A stretch of 64,000 nt of DNA from assembly GCA_934646835.1 (NCBI GenBank), contig CAKUES010000005.1, positions 62,001 to 126,000 on the forward strand, given 5' to 3'. Made by a program: the position numbers and the translations under genes. The DNA is from an uncultured Coriobacteriales bacterium. GTDB taxonomy: Bacteria > Actinomycetota > Coriobacteriia > Coriobacteriales > QAMH01. Positions within the stretch are counted from its first letter, which is position 1; every line of letters begins with the position of its first letter. The notes under the pieces are model-generated. The model was not told the DNA's origin. It worked only from the letters and a program-made list of their open reading frames with translations, and ran no database searches. Shown here piece by piece: positions 9,763 through 19,591 of the stretch.

Positions 9763-10509
9763 CTATTTGTCTGCGCCGAGCGCTTTGAGCGCTTGGGCGG
9801 CAGCTGCGGCCTCCGCGGCCTTCTTGCTGTGACCCTCGCCCACACCAAGCGTCTCATCGTCGCAGTAGACCTCGGCCTGGAAGATGCGGTCGTGCGGCGG
9901 GCCGATGATGTCGGTGATCCTGTAGTACGGCTTCTTGCGGCGCGCCTGCAGGTACTCCTGCAGCGAGCTTTTGGGGCTCTCGGGCTCGGTCGCAATGTCG
10001 CGGCTGATGTGCGGTCCCAGCGTGCGCAGGACCCACTCGCGCGCGGCATCGATACCGCCATCGAGATAGAGCGCGGCGACAAGCGCCTCGTACACGTTCT
10101 CCAGCGCGCTGTGCAAGCCGCGGCCCTTGGTACCGGCCTCGGAGTCGCCAAAGATGATGCACTCGCCCAGGCCCTCGTCACCGCAGACCTTGGAGAGGCT
10201 TGCGCCGGAGACGAGGCTCACCTTGATGCGGGTGAGACCGCCCTCTTCCAGATCCGGGAAGCGCCCGAAGGTCTCCTCGGCGATGATGAAGCCGAGGATG
10301 CTGTCGCCCAAAAACTCGAGGCGCTCGTAGTTGTTGGTGCTGCGTGTGTGCTTGCCGTAGCTGGGATGCGTGAGCGCTACCTGTAGCAAGCCGCGGTTGA
10401 AGAACTCGCGGCCAATGATCTTTTCCGCCTTGTCGAGGTTTGCCAGATGGCACTCCTCGATCTCCGGGATGTCGAGGTGCTCGATGAGCTTGCTTGGCCT
10501 ACGTGCCAT
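9763..10509 (-). CDS. rnc: Ribonuclease III
   Basis: 248 residues. The RNase III signature NYERLEFLGDSILGFIIAEE lies near residues 59-78 and carries the catalytic acidic residues. A second acidic site, ALENVYEALVAALYLDGG, follows at about 137-154. The C-terminal double-stranded RNA-binding domain (residues ~175-246) ends with GHSKKAAEAAAAAQAL. It processes rRNA precursors and other duplex RNAs. It starts at ATG 10509, two bases after the plsX stop, with GAGGAGGAG inside the end of plsX, so the two are translationally close. Confidence 0.96.
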   Translation of the reverse strand: MARRPSKLIEHLDIPEIEECHLANLDKAEKIIGREFFNRGLLQVALTHPSYGKHTRSTNNYERLEFLGDSILGFIIAEETFGRFPDLEEGGLTRIKVSLVSGASLSKVCGDEGLGECIIFGDSEAGTKGRGLHSALENVYEALVAALYLDGGIDAAREWVLRTLGPHISRDIATEPESPKSSLQEYLQARRKKPYYRITDIIGPPHDRIFQAEVYCDDETLGVGEGHSKKAAEAAAAAQALKALGADK

Positions 10510-10511
10510 GG

Positions 10512-11504
10512 CTACTCCTCCTCGCCGATCGCCGCTGCGAGCTTGACAGGCATGTCCTGGCGGATCGCCTGCGCCGTCGCGAGCACGCCGCTGCAGATGG
10601 CCTGGGCGTTGGAGCTACCATGGCCGATGAGGCACACACCCTTCACACCGAGCAGCTGCGCGCCGCCGTACTGGTCTGCGTCGACCTTTTTCATCAGCTC
10701 CTTGAGCGCGGGCTTGATGAGCAGCGCGCCGAGCTTGGTCCTCGTGGAGGACAGCAGCGCCTCCTTCAGGCTGCCGAGCAGCGCCTTGCCGACGCCCTCG
10801 AAGGTCTTGAGCGCGACGTTGCCGGTGAAACCGTCGGTAACGATGACGTCGAAGCCGCCGAGCGCGATGTTCTTGCCCTCTGCGTTGCCGATGAATCCGG
10901 GGCACTCGGCCTTGAGCAGTTGGTGGACCTCCTGGGCGAACTCGGAGCCCTTCGTCTCCTCCTCGCCGATGTTGAGCAAGCCCACGGTGGGGTTGGCGAC
11001 ACCCAAGGTCTCCTGAGAATAGACGCGGCACATCTTGGCAAACTGCAGCAGGTACTCGGGGCGGCAGTCGGCGTTAGCGCCCATGTCGGCCAGAATGCAC
11101 TTGGTCACCGGGCTCGGGACGACGCTTGCGATGCAGGGGCGCTTGACGCCCTTGATGCGGCCCATGACAAGCGTGGCTGCAGACATGCAGGCGCCCGTGC
11201 TGCCGGCGCTGAAGAAGCCCGCGGCCTCGCCGTCGCGCACCATGCGGCAGCCGACGACGATGCTGGAGTCCTTTTTCTTGCGAACGGCCATCGCGGGGTG
11301 CTCCCCCATCTCGATGACCTGCGTTGTTGCCACGGCGCTGCAGCGCTCGTGCTTGGCGGCAAAGGGCTCGACGACCTCTGCCGGACCGGTAAGAATCACA
11401 TGGATGTCGTCTGCTTGGGCAAGCGCCATCTCCACACCCTCGAGCACCACGCCGGGAGCGTCGTCGCCGCCGAGGGCGTCGACCACCAGTTTGACCATCT
11501 CCAT
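10512..11504 (-). CDS. plsX: Phosphate acyltransferase PlsX
   Basis: 330 residues, normal for the family. It starts at ATG 11504 (MEMVKLVVDALGGDDAP) with GAGGAG 7 bases upstream. Conserved segments include DALGGDDAPG, VEMGEHPAMAVRKKKDSS, GFFSAGSTGACMSAA, GNVALKTFEG and GAQLLGVKGVCLIGHGSS. PlsX makes acyl-phosphate from acyl-ACP for PlsY-dependent phospholipid synthesis at the inner face of the membrane. The rpmF-plsX-rnc arrangement is widespread in bacteria and places it in this block. Confidence 0.95.
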   Translation of the reverse strand: MEMVKLVVDALGGDDAPGVVLEGVEMALAQADDIHVILTGPAEVVEPFAAKHERCSAVATTQVIEMGEHPAMAVRKKKDSSIVVGCRMVRDGEAAGFFSAGSTGACMSAATLVMGRIKGVKRPCIASVVPSPVTKCILADMGANADCRPEYLLQFAKMCRVYSQETLGVANPTVGLLNIGEEETKGSEFAQEVHQLLKAECPGFIGNAEGKNIALGGFDVIVTDGFTGNVALKTFEGVGKALLGSLKEALLSSTRTKLGALLIKPALKELMKKVDADQYGGAQLLGVKGVCLIGHGSSNAQAICSGVLATAQAIRQDMPVKLAAAIGEEE

Positions 11505-11681
11505 TGACGGTCTCCTCTCATGATGGATCGCACACGCTTGCACCAGCCGCGGCTTCGGCTTGCGCAAGCTTATGCGATGCGAACACATACAGCCAACAGA
11601 ATAGCCGCTTGAAAGAAGCGCGCGAGATCACGTGGCCTATTTGACGCAAAAGAGCACAAACGACAGGAGGTGCGGCCTGCG

Positions 11682-11714
11682 TGACACACAATGTGCCAGT
11701 GACAAAGTGTGTCA
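11682..11714. repeat. Inverted repeat with the dispersed word CCAGTGACAAAGTG
   Basis: TGACACAC...GTGTGTCA arms (11682-11689 and 11707-11714) enclose AATGTGCCAGTGACAAA. The inner word recurs as TGTACCAGTGACAA at ~14986 and within the large palindrome at 54782-54867. It lies in the 285-base plsX-rpmF gap, which otherwise contains no gene. Confidence 0.5.
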
Positions 11715-11727
11715 TGGCCTTGCACGC

Positions 11728-11757
11728 AAAAGAGCCGACTCCAAAGAGCCGGCTTTT
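11728..11757 (-). terminator. Rho-independent terminator of rpmF
   Basis: Minus-strand AGCCGGCTC-TTTG-GAGTCGGCT (9-bp stem with one G-T pair, 4-base loop) followed by CTTTTG. It lies 33 bases after the rpmF stop, before plsX, so plsX is either read through or has its own promoter. Confidence 0.75.
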
Positions 11758-11789
11758 CATGCAGCTATATGTTGTAGCTAACGATCGAT

Positions 11790-11969
11790 TTACTCGACGT
11801 CGAGAACCTCGCGGTTCTTGTAGAAGCCGCAGCTGGGGCACACGCGGTGCGGAAGCTTGACCTCGCCGCACTGAGGGCAGACAGAGCGGGACGGAGTAGC
11901 GCAACGATCGTTTGCAGAGCGACGAGCATGGGTAACTGCTCGACCGGTTTTCCTTTTGGGTACAGCCAT
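11790..11969 (-). CDS. rpmF: 50S ribosomal protein L32
   Basis: 59 residues read directly from the sequence: it begins MAVPKRKTGRAVTHARRS, continues with a zinc ribbon of two CxxC pairs (CPQC and CPSC) and ends REVLDVE. This is the small L32 protein of the large ribosomal subunit. It starts at ATG 11969, with a weak Shine-Dalgarno-like AAAGGTAATTAGGAAC upstream. Its place between YceD and plsX is the usual bacterial context, here interrupted by the rRNA methyltransferase gene. Confidence 0.95.
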   Translation of the reverse strand: MAVPKRKTGRAVTHARRSANDRCATPSRSVCPQCGEVKLPHRVCPSCGFYKNREVLDVE

Positions 11970-12110
11970 GTTCCTAATTACCTTTCGTACACGGCCCTCC
12001 GTTTGGGGAAGCCGTAAATCCTAAACACGCGAATTGGTATTCTAACACCGTAAAAGCTTTCTGTGAAGCCTTTTCTGCTTTTCGTCGAAAGTCGTCGAGA
12101 AAAAGCAGGC

Positions 12111-13361
12111 TTACTTCCTCACCAGCAGCGCAACCGTCTCCGCATGCTTGGTGTGCGGGAACATGTCGACCGGAATGATGCGCTTGAGGGTGTAGGCATC
12201 CCCCATCATCTGAATATCGCGCACCTGGGTCTCCGGGTTGCAGCTGATGTAGACGACGCGCTTGGGCGAGGCAGCAAGCAGGCCCTCGATGAACTCCTCG
12301 GAGGCGCCGGCTCGCGGCGGGTCCATGAGGACCACGTCAAAGTGCCTGCTACAGCTATGCAGGTACTCGCCTGCATCGCCCTGTATAAACTGAGCGCGCT
12401 TAACGTTGTTGATGCGCGCGTTCTCGGAGGCGATCTCCACCGCAGACGGGGTCATCTCCACGCCGGTGAGCTCGACGGGCTTGGGCTGGGCTTCCTTGCC
12501 CTTCTTCTTCGCCTTGGCAGCGGCCTTGGCAGCCTTCTTCTTGTGAACGGGTGCCGTGCCGGCGCGCTGTTGCTCGATGCTGCGATTGGCAGCGACGATG
12601 CCGATCGTGCCGATGCCGCAGTAGGCGTCCAGCACGCTCTCGCCGCCCTGAAGCGCCGCAAGCTCGACCGCGGTGTTGTAGAGCACCTCGGTCTGCTTGG
12701 GGTTGGTCTGGTAGAAGGCAGGGCTCGGGATCCTGAAGGTCTGGCCGCACAGCTTGTCCTCGATCCAACCCTGGCCGTAGGCGACGCTGTCGCGGTTGCC
12801 GAGCACGGCGTTGGTGTTGCGCGTGTTGACGTTGAAGACAACGGTCGAGATCTCCGGGTGCTCCGCCCTCAAAGCGCGCACGAACTCCTTCTTGTGCGGG
12901 AACTCCTTGCTGTTGCACACGAGCGTGACCATGACCTCGTCCGTGTTGGCAGCGCAGCGGATGATCGCATGGCGCAGCAGACCGCTGCCGCGGTCCTCGT
13001 CGTAGGCCTTGAGCTTGAACTCGCGCGCGAGCTTGGCGATGCTGTCGAAGATGGGACGCGCCTGCGGGTCTTCCACCAGGCAGCTGGGGCAGGCGATGAG
13101 CTTGTGGGTTCCCGGCTTGTACATGCCGTGGACGAGCTTGCCCTTCTGCCCGGGCTGAAACGGCGTCATGCTCTTGGCACGGTAGGCCACCGGCTCGTCC
13201 ATGCCGACGATGGGCTCCGGCTCGACGCCCAGCGGCTCGAAGAGCTCCTTGAGGGCCTCCTGCTTGCGCTCAAGCTGGATCTCATAGGGGACCGCCAGCC
13301 ACTCGCAGCCACCGCAGTCCTTGGCCTGCGGACAAGTGTAGGTTTTGTAGTACTCAGACAA
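12111..13361 (-). CDS. rlmD: 23S rRNA (uracil-C5)-methyltransferase, RlmD/TrmA family
   Basis: About 416 residues from the TTG at 13361, chosen because GGAAGGAAA lies 5-8 bases upstream; a GTG at 13400 is an alternative. Near the N terminus CPQAKDCGGCEW, with a later CPSC, gives the four cysteines that bind a [4Fe-4S] cluster in RlmD-type enzymes. The SAM-binding region has DAYCGIGTIGIVAA, followed by a catalytic segment DPPRAGASEEFI and the nucleophile motif SCNPETQ. A basic Lys/Ala-rich insertion (KKKAAKAAAKAKKKGKE) interrupts the methyltransferase domain. It should methylate C5 of uridines in 23S rRNA; the exact position cannot be told. Confidence 0.88.
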   Translation of the reverse strand: MSEYYKTYTCPQAKDCGGCEWLAVPYEIQLERKQEALKELFEPLGVEPEPIVGMDEPVAYRAKSMTPFQPGQKGKLVHGMYKPGTHKLIACPSCLVEDPQARPIFDSIAKLAREFKLKAYDEDRGSGLLRHAIIRCAANTDEVMVTLVCNSKEFPHKKEFVRALRAEHPEISTVVFNVNTRNTNAVLGNRDSVAYGQGWIEDKLCGQTFRIPSPAFYQTNPKQTEVLYNTAVELAALQGGESVLDAYCGIGTIGIVAANRSIEQQRAGTAPVHKKKAAKAAAKAKKKGKEAQPKPVELTGVEMTPSAVEIASENARINNVKRAQFIQGDAGEYLHSCSRHFDVVLMDPPRAGASEEFIEGLLAASPKRVVYISCNPETQVRDIQMMGDAYTLKRIIPVDMFPHTKHAETVALLVRK

Positions 13362-13507
13362 CGGGGTTTCCTTCCCAACTGCATCTGCCGTCGACTTCAC
13401 ACGAATGCGACCTGGCCCAAAACGCTCGAACCTGCCAGCAGGCGAGGCCGGGCATCTCAGACCAGGTCGCATCCCATCAAAAGCAACACACATCCGAAGA
13501 ATCGGTA

Positions 13508-14266
13508 TTACTCGGCGTCCTTATCCTCATCTTGAGCGTCGTCCTCGATGAAGACGAGGTTGCCTTCGTCGTCGAACTCGAGAGTGCCGGCGGCTCCATC
13601 GGCGAAGATAGCGTCGAGCGCGCGCTCCAGCTCTGCCGCCTCCTCAGGCGTGAGCTCAGGGGCGTCGTCGGCTGGCGCCTCGTGGGCGGCAGCGTCGCCG
13701 AACTCGTCCTTGGCAGCCTGGCCGCGGGCGACGTCATCGTCGCTGAAGTTCAAGCCGGCAAGCGCGGCAAAGGGATTGGTCGGGTCCGGCTTGCTCGAGC
13801 AGTCGCAGCTCTCCTCGTTGAGGTTGCAGCCGCAATGCGGGCACAGGCCCTTGCAATCGTCCTTGCACAGCACCACGAACGGAGTCGCGTAGCAAACGGC
13901 AGCCAGGATGTTGTAGGAGATGTCGAAGTCGCCGTTGGCGTCGATGACATCGACCTCGTCTTCCTCGTAGCCCTCTGCGAGATCTGCCTCGTTGAGGAGG
14001 AAGTAACCCTGGACCTCCGCTTCAACCTCGACCGTGGCGGGCTCGAGGCAGCGAGCACACTCCGTGTTGCCGGTGGTGCGCACCTTGCCCTGGAGCAAGA
14101 TGGCCTCGCCGGTATTGGTGAGCGTCAACTCGTACTCGAAGCCGCCCGGGGTCTCCACCTGCATGCCGCCGACCTCGTACGACTTCTCGTCGAGGGTGCC
14201 GGAAAGCTTGCGGATACCGCCGAAGTTGACGAGCTCAGGATAGATTGACTGGGGAAATGCCTGCAT
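13508..14266 (-). CDS. YceD/DUF177 family protein with long acidic C-terminal extension
   Basis: 252 residues. AAGGAGG lies 5 bases before ATG 14266. Residues 1-~170 match the DUF177 pattern: a GKVRTTGNTECARCLEPATVEVE segment and, after an acidic stretch, a CKDDCKGLCPHCGCNLNEESC metal-site-like Cys cluster. The remaining ~80 residues are strongly acidic (D, E, A) and probably disordered. DUF177 proteins are co-conserved with rpmF and linked to 23S rRNA/L32 assembly. Here it heads the ribosomal part of the operon, 146 bases upstream of the methyltransferase start. Confidence 0.88.
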   Translation of the reverse strand: MQAFPQSIYPELVNFGGIRKLSGTLDEKSYEVGGMQVETPGGFEYELTLTNTGEAILLQGKVRTTGNTECARCLEPATVEVEAEVQGYFLLNEADLAEGYEEDEVDVIDANGDFDISYNILAAVCYATPFVVLCKDDCKGLCPHCGCNLNEESCDCSSKPDPTNPFAALAGLNFSDDDVARGQAAKDEFGDAAAHEAPADDAPELTPEEAAELERALDAIFADGAAGTLEFDDEGNLVFIEDDAQDEDKDAE

Positions 14267-14303
14267 CGGCCCTCCTTCGCTTATCTGCGCGAGCGCAATG
14301 CGC

Positions 14304-14768
14304 CTAGTCTGCAGAGCTGTTGTTCAGACGTGCGCGGCAGCGCGTGACGTTCTTGAGCAGGTTGTCGAGGTTGGTCTCGAGGTTCGCGAAGATCTGGTCT
14401 GCGTAGTCCTCTGCGCCGACGCGCATCTCGCGCTCGCGGACCATGGCCTCCTCGACGATCTCCGTGGCCTTGGCCTCGGCGATGCGGACGACCTCCTGCT
14501 CGCTGGCGATCTGGTCTGCCTGGCGCTCTGCGTCCTCGAGGATGCGGTTTGCGTCGATCTCCGCGGCCTCGATCATGCCCTGACGGTCGCGAACGATGAT
14601 GCGCGCCTGGCGCAGCTCCTCCGGGAGGATGTCGCGAATCTCGTCCAAAATCTCGAAAACAGGCCCGATCTCGACCTGACGCTTCTGGCTGTTACCCAGG
14701 ACAGGCTTGGAGTTCTCGATGCGCTCTGCAAGCTCGTCAAGCAGCTCCTCGATGCCGGCTTCGTCCAT
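14304..14768 (-). CDS. Coiled-coil protein resembling ATP-synthase subunit b / DivIVA-like helices
   Basis: 154 residues from ATG 14768, with AAGGAGGT 5 bases upstream (a longer open frame upstream has no such site). It is almost wholly charged alpha-helix: RQARIIVRDRQGMIEAAEID, then ANRILEDAERQADQIASEQE, typical of long coiled coils with Ala/Glu heptads. No membrane segment is evident. It resembles the ATPase-like short coiled-coil proteins often encoded next to yceD in actinobacteria. No enzyme motif is seen and its function is unknown. It is the first gene of the yceD-rpmF block. Confidence 0.75.
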   Translation of the reverse strand: MDEAGIEELLDELAERIENSKPVLGNSQKRQVEIGPVFEILDEIRDILPEELRQARIIVRDRQGMIEAAEIDANRILEDAERQADQIASEQEVVRIAEAKATEIVEEAMVREREMRVGAEDYADQIFANLETNLDNLLKNVTRCRARLNNSSAD

Positions 14769-15001
14769 GGGGCACCTCCTTCGTTGGTGTGTTTGATTGC
14801 TACGTTTGAGATGCGGGTGCAATGCACCCACAGGTGTAAAACATACTAGCAGATAGCAAGTTGCCAGAAAATGGAATACTTGCGGAGCCAAAGCAACGGC
14901 TCATCCACAACGGCAAGCCGATTGACCACGTCCTTGTGGGCTGCCCGGCATAAGGCCTAGCGAGACGCTGGCGGGCATCCAATGTGTACCAGTGACAAGT
15001 T

Positions 15002-15089
15002 GGCTACCCGCCAACGTAGGGGAGGGACTCCTTGTCGATGTTCGTGTCGTCGACTACGATGCGGCTACCCGCCAACGTAGGGGAGGGAC
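15002..15089. repeat. 27-bp direct repeat, 61 bp apart, overlapping MITE copy C
   Basis: GGCTACCCGCCAACGTAGGG plus GAGGGAC occurs at 15002-15028 and again, identically, at 15063-15089. The second copy runs into the MITE core; the first is followed by unrelated sequence with GTCGATGTTCGTGTCGTCGAC. This looks like a partial duplication of the MITE left part. The rest of the 14769-15130 gap holds the word TGTACCAGTGACAA (~14986) but no gene. Confidence 0.7.
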
Positions 15090-15134
15090 CGAGGTCCCTC
15101 CCCATAAACCTCGCGCTAATCAGCACTTCCCTAA
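15063..15134 (+). mobile_element. MITE-like repeat, copy C (left-truncated)
   Basis: From ACGTAGGGGAGGGACCGAGGTCCCTCCCC through CATAAACCTCGCGCTAATCAGCACTTCCCTAA it matches the right two thirds of copies A and F; the left terminal repeat is missing. Its CTA at 15131-15133 is the complement of the TAG stop codon of the glycosyltransferase gene. Confidence 0.65.
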
Positions 15135-16363
15135 CACTCGAGCAGTCCCTCACAGTATGTGGTGAGCCTCGAGCCCAAGGCATCCCAAGACAGCGCGCTC
15201 ACATCGGTGACGGGACACGGCATCGCAAAGGCCTCCTCAAGCGCATCCGCGAGACGCTGCTCGAAGGCGGGCAGGTCTTGCTCAAGCGGCTCATCGACGG
15301 AGGTCATGCGCGGCGGCTCCACATAGACGATGGGCGCGGCGGGGATGTTATCCTCGATCCACGGGCGTAGGCCCGGCAGATCCGTCACCACGACCTTGCA
15401 ACCACAGGCCAAGGCCTCGATCACCACGAGCGGCAGACCTTCGCTAAACGACGGGAGCACAAAGACCTCCGCTGCACGGTACTCGCCTGCAAGCACCACC
15501 GGAGCCAAGCGGCCGGCATAGCTCAGCTGCTGTGCGCTCTCCTGCATGCGCTGCTCGAGGACGCCGCCCAGGTAGTCCGGTCCTACGCCACCACACAAAC
15601 GCAGAGACGCTGGCTCCTGCAGCAGATCCATCGACCTCAACAGGCTGTCGATGCCCTTCTTGAAGGTGACCTTGCCAGCGTAGACGATAGAGCGTGCCGG
15701 TTTTACCCTGCCGCCGAAGGCAGCGCCCTCCCCCACCTCAGGACACAGGTTGAAGACACTCGCATCGTAGCCCGTGCCGATCACGGCCACCTTGGCGGGG
15801 TCGATGCCGAACACCTCGACAATGCGATCGCGCTGCTCGCCGTGCAAAGCGAGCACGAGGTCGAGGCGGCCGACAGCCCCGATGATGCGCTCGCGCTCAA
15901 GACCATGCTGCGACAGCTGGCGCAAGCAAGTGTTATGGCAGATGGCAACGACGGGGCAGCGAAGGGAGTGTTCCTCGGCAAGCTCGCGCATGAAGGTCGT
16001 GACGAGGTAGAGATGGTTGCAGACGATCACCTCCGGGCTGAAGGCCTCGACAGCCTCGGCGAGCTTCGCCTTGAAGGCCGCCTCGAACTGCGCGAGCATC
16101 TGCGGTGTGAGGTCGCGGTAGCGCGTCGAGGGATAAGGCATCTCGTCGGACATGCCGCAGACGTCGAAGGGAAGCTCGGGTGTGTTGAAGCGCACCGGGA
16201 AGACCGCGACGCCGTCTGGCAGCTCGGTGTCGTCGCTCACATCGACACCGCAGACCACCGCTTGCTCGCAGCCGAGGCGAGCGCAGGCGGCAACTGTCTG
16301 CGCCAGGTACACACCGCTGCCGGTGCTGTCGGGCTTTTGGGCTGTGACATGCAGGATCCTCAT
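15131..16363 (-). CDS. Glycosyltransferase family 4 (GT-B fold)
   Basis: 410 residues from ATG 16363 (MRILHVTAQKPDSTGSGVYL); the ribosome site is weak. The N-terminal Rossmann-like half has the GSGVYLAQ glycine loop. The C-terminal half has VYAGKVTFKKGIDSLLRSM, LRLCGGVGPD, and the GT4 E-x7-E motif in FVLPSFSEGLPLVVIEALACG, which binds the nucleotide-sugar. It probably transfers a sugar to a lipid or cell-surface polymer in the cytoplasm; donor and acceptor are unknown. It is divergent from selA. Its TAG stop coincides with the end of MITE copy C. Confidence 0.88.
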   Translation of the reverse strand: MRILHVTAQKPDSTGSGVYLAQTVAACARLGCEQAVVCGVDVSDDTELPDGVAVFPVRFNTPELPFDVCGMSDEMPYPSTRYRDLTPQMLAQFEAAFKAKLAEAVEAFSPEVIVCNHLYLVTTFMRELAEEHSLRCPVVAICHNTCLRQLSQHGLERERIIGAVGRLDLVLALHGEQRDRIVEVFGIDPAKVAVIGTGYDASVFNLCPEVGEGAAFGGRVKPARSIVYAGKVTFKKGIDSLLRSMDLLQEPASLRLCGGVGPDYLGGVLEQRMQESAQQLSYAGRLAPVVLAGEYRAAEVFVLPSFSEGLPLVVIEALACGCKVVVTDLPGLRPWIEDNIPAAPIVYVEPPRMTSVDEPLEQDLPAFEQRLADALEEAFAMPCPVTDVSALSWDALGSRLTTYCEGLLEC

Positions 16364-16522
16364 CGCACTCGCTTTCTGTCGCCGTTTATCCGCAACGAAT
16401 ACAATCGTCCTCGAAAGGACTTGGCTGCAGACACTGTACGGGAAGGGCGGTCGTGTAGGATGGCGGCACGGTAACTTCTCGCGCGGCGGCATCAGGGTAC
16501 GCGCGACGGAAAGGACGGCAAG

Positions 16523-17959
<1,437 letters not shown>

Positions 17960-17966
17960 GGAGTTC

Positions 17967-18292
17967 GCGACTGCGTGGAGCTGGGTCTCTCTGATGCTCA
18001 CGCAACGACCAACCGCTGGCCCCTGTCGCAACTTGTCGATGCCCGCCAGCCCCGCTTACGTAGGGGTCTAATTCATTCGACCCCACCTTGCAGCAGGCAA
18101 CTGGAATCGCGTCAGCACCTGCGAGCCACAGCGCCCACGTAGGCGCCAGACGAAGTCGGCGCCACAGGCCGCAGCTAGCCGGCAGACACCCGTAGCGTGT
18201 CGCGGACTTCGTCTCGCGACTACATGGGGTTTTGGCCTCGCCGATGCTCACACGACAACTGACCGCCTCTTGCCACAATGTGTTGACACCCG
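17967..18292 (+). repeat. Diverged ~80-bp direct repeat downstream of selA
   Basis: GCGACTGCGTGGAGCTGGGT... (17967-18046) and GCGACTACATGGGGTTTTGG... (18216-18292) align along their length, sharing GATGCTCAC, ACGACAACTGACCGC-like and GTCGATGCCCG/GTTGACACCCG segments. The intervening 170 bases include a small hairpin GGGGTC...GACCCC (18063-18084) next to the word ACGTAGGGG, which resembles the MITE core. No open reading frame with a ribosome site is seen between selA and the DUF364 terminator (17960-18360). Confidence 0.5.
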
Positions 18293-18360
18293 TACATCAC
18301 AGCTTCCCCTAACACCACCCATCTCGCTCTAGGGCTTCTGCACCAGCTCCGCCAAACAAC

Positions 18361-18393
18361 AAGGCCCGGTCGGGGCATCCCCGACCGGGCCTT
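18361..18393. terminator. Strong 15-bp-stem terminator
   Basis: AAGGCCCGGTCGGGG-cat-CCCCGACCGGGCCTT is a perfect 15-bp stem with a 3-base loop. On the minus strand it follows the DUF364 stop by 28 bases and is followed by GTTGTTTG. It could also stop readthrough from selA. Confidence 0.85.
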
Positions 18394-18420
18394 GCTCGCT
18401 TCACTTTGCAGCTCGCTCGC

Positions 18421-19218
18421 TTACGCGCGGGCCATCACCATCTGGAGGCTCTTGCCAAAGATCTGGCCGGCTCCGTTGGCGCAACCGAACTTGGTGGCCT
18501 CGGGGTCAACGACGATGCTGCCGGCCATGCATTCCACGCCACGCTTGTACAGCGCCGGCGCCATGACGACGCTGGGGCCGACCATGATGGTATGAGCATC
18601 GCGGGTCAGCTCAAGCAAGCGAGTCACGGTCTTGTTCATGATCGTCACACCCGTGATGTAGGCGTAGTCAGCACTCGGCATGACGTACTCGCAGGCGGGG
18701 TCGGGTGTGTCCCACTCGTCGCGGACGTTGCGCTCAAGGATAGTGACGTTGGCGTACTCACTGATGTCGGTCGCATGGGGGAAGTGGCCCACGACAACGA
18801 CGTTGGCGTTGCCCTGCGCTGCGATCTGCGGCTTGTAGAGCTGGAAGGCATCGAGCTTCTTGCCAAAGTGGGGGCTGGTCTCGTCGGCAGCAGAGCTGTT
18901 CTCATACTCGACGTCGATGCCGTTGGCAGCAAGGCGCTCGGGGTTAGAGTACCAGGCGTTGAGGGCGGCCACGCCAAGGGTCGCCTCCTCGAAGCACCAA
19001 GACTTGGACATGGCGGCTGCCTCTTTGAGGGTGATGCCGCGCAGGTCGTTCTTGCGCTTGCGCTTTGCGCCGCCGCGAGCCGTGTACGCAACGCCCATGC
19101 CGCACTCCGCCTCGAGGTAGGACCAGTTGAGGCCGAGCGCGTAGTCCTTGACGAGGATATCCTCCGGAATTCCCTCGATCATCTCGTCATAAAGCGCCCA
19201 GGGGTTGATCGATGCCAT
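18421..19218 (-). CDS. DUF364/DUF4213-type protein (putative heavy-metal chelation family)
   Basis: 265 residues from ATG 19218, with GGAGG 7 bases upstream. It opens MASINPWALYDEMIEGIPED; the N-terminal part has VAYTARGGAKR and the C-terminal half a Rossmann-like segment NVVVVGHFPHATDISEY and a VMPSADYAYITGVTIMNKT-R-LEL-R run. This matches proteins with an N-terminal enolase-like DUF4213 domain and a C-terminal DUF364 domain, proposed from structure to bind metal. The substrate is unknown. It stands alone, convergent with selA and pointing away from tRNA-Sec. Confidence 0.8.
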   Translation of the reverse strand: MASINPWALYDEMIEGIPEDILVKDYALGLNWSYLEAECGMGVAYTARGGAKRKRKNDLRGITLKEAAAMSKSWCFEEATLGVAALNAWYSNPERLAANGIDVEYENSSAADETSPHFGKKLDAFQLYKPQIAAQGNANVVVVGHFPHATDISEYANVTILERNVRDEWDTPDPACEYVMPSADYAYITGVTIMNKTVTRLLELTRDAHTIMVGPSVVMAPALYKRGVECMAGSIVVDPEATKFGCANGAGQIFGKSLQMVMARA

Positions 19219-19352
19219 TCTGCTTCCTCCTTCGCAGGGATTAATCAATGTATAGGAGTATAGCAATGTCAGAATAATTTTGGACATAACCCTGCTTTTT
19301 ACCGGGAATAAGGCCCTGTCCACGTCTCCTTGTGGCACTTTTTCACCAAACG

Positions 19353-19480
19353 TGGCAAGAAAAACACCGTAGTCATCTCAAACCGGCCACAAATACACCA
19401 CAGGCGCATCGGTAAAAGCAGACATGCGCCTGTGGTGTTTTTCTTGCCACTTTCAGGTGCCTACGGTGTTTTTCTTGCCA
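19353..19480. repeat. Four-word inverted element, 31-bp period (element 1)
   Basis: Four near-identical ~20-bp words GGCAAGAAAAACACCGTAGG: two direct (start 19354 and 19385) and two inverted (ending 19448 and 19479). Spacing is exactly 31 bp on each side. The inner pair forms a 15-bp perfect stem (19395-19409 with 19424-19438) and the outer pair a 20-bp perfect stem (19353-19372 with 19461-19480). The apical loop contains TAAAAGCAGAC, which recurs in element 2 (21934-22057) although the words there differ. It lies between the DUF364 gene start and tRNA-Sec; no gene is seen in 19219-19591. Confidence 0.85.
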
Positions 19481-19567
19481 TATGAGCCACCGGCGTCGAA
19501 GAGCCACTCGCAAATCAGCGACCCTAAGCGTCGCTCGCCTAATCGGTATGGCGGTTGTCAAAATAAC

Positions 19568-19576
19568 TGCTAGGAT
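19568..19576 (+). promoter_or_regulatory. Possible extended -10 promoter of tRNA-Sec
   Basis: TGCTAGGAT (extended -10: TG-N-TAGGAT) ends 15 bases before the mature tRNA 5' end. A TTGTCA hexamer occurs at 19555-19560 but only 10 bases upstream, so it is not a standard -35. Tentative. Confidence 0.4.
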
Positions 19577-19591
19577 AGACGGACGCAAAAC

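Noticed and set aside
17960..18360. A missing selB or other gene downstream of selA
   Set aside because: Short frames only, no ribosome site and no EF-Tu-like or winged-helix motifs; the segment is repeat-rich instead.
19353..19480. CRISPR-like repeats with 31-bp period
   Set aside because: Only two direct plus two inverted words are present; inverted copies do not occur in CRISPR arrays.
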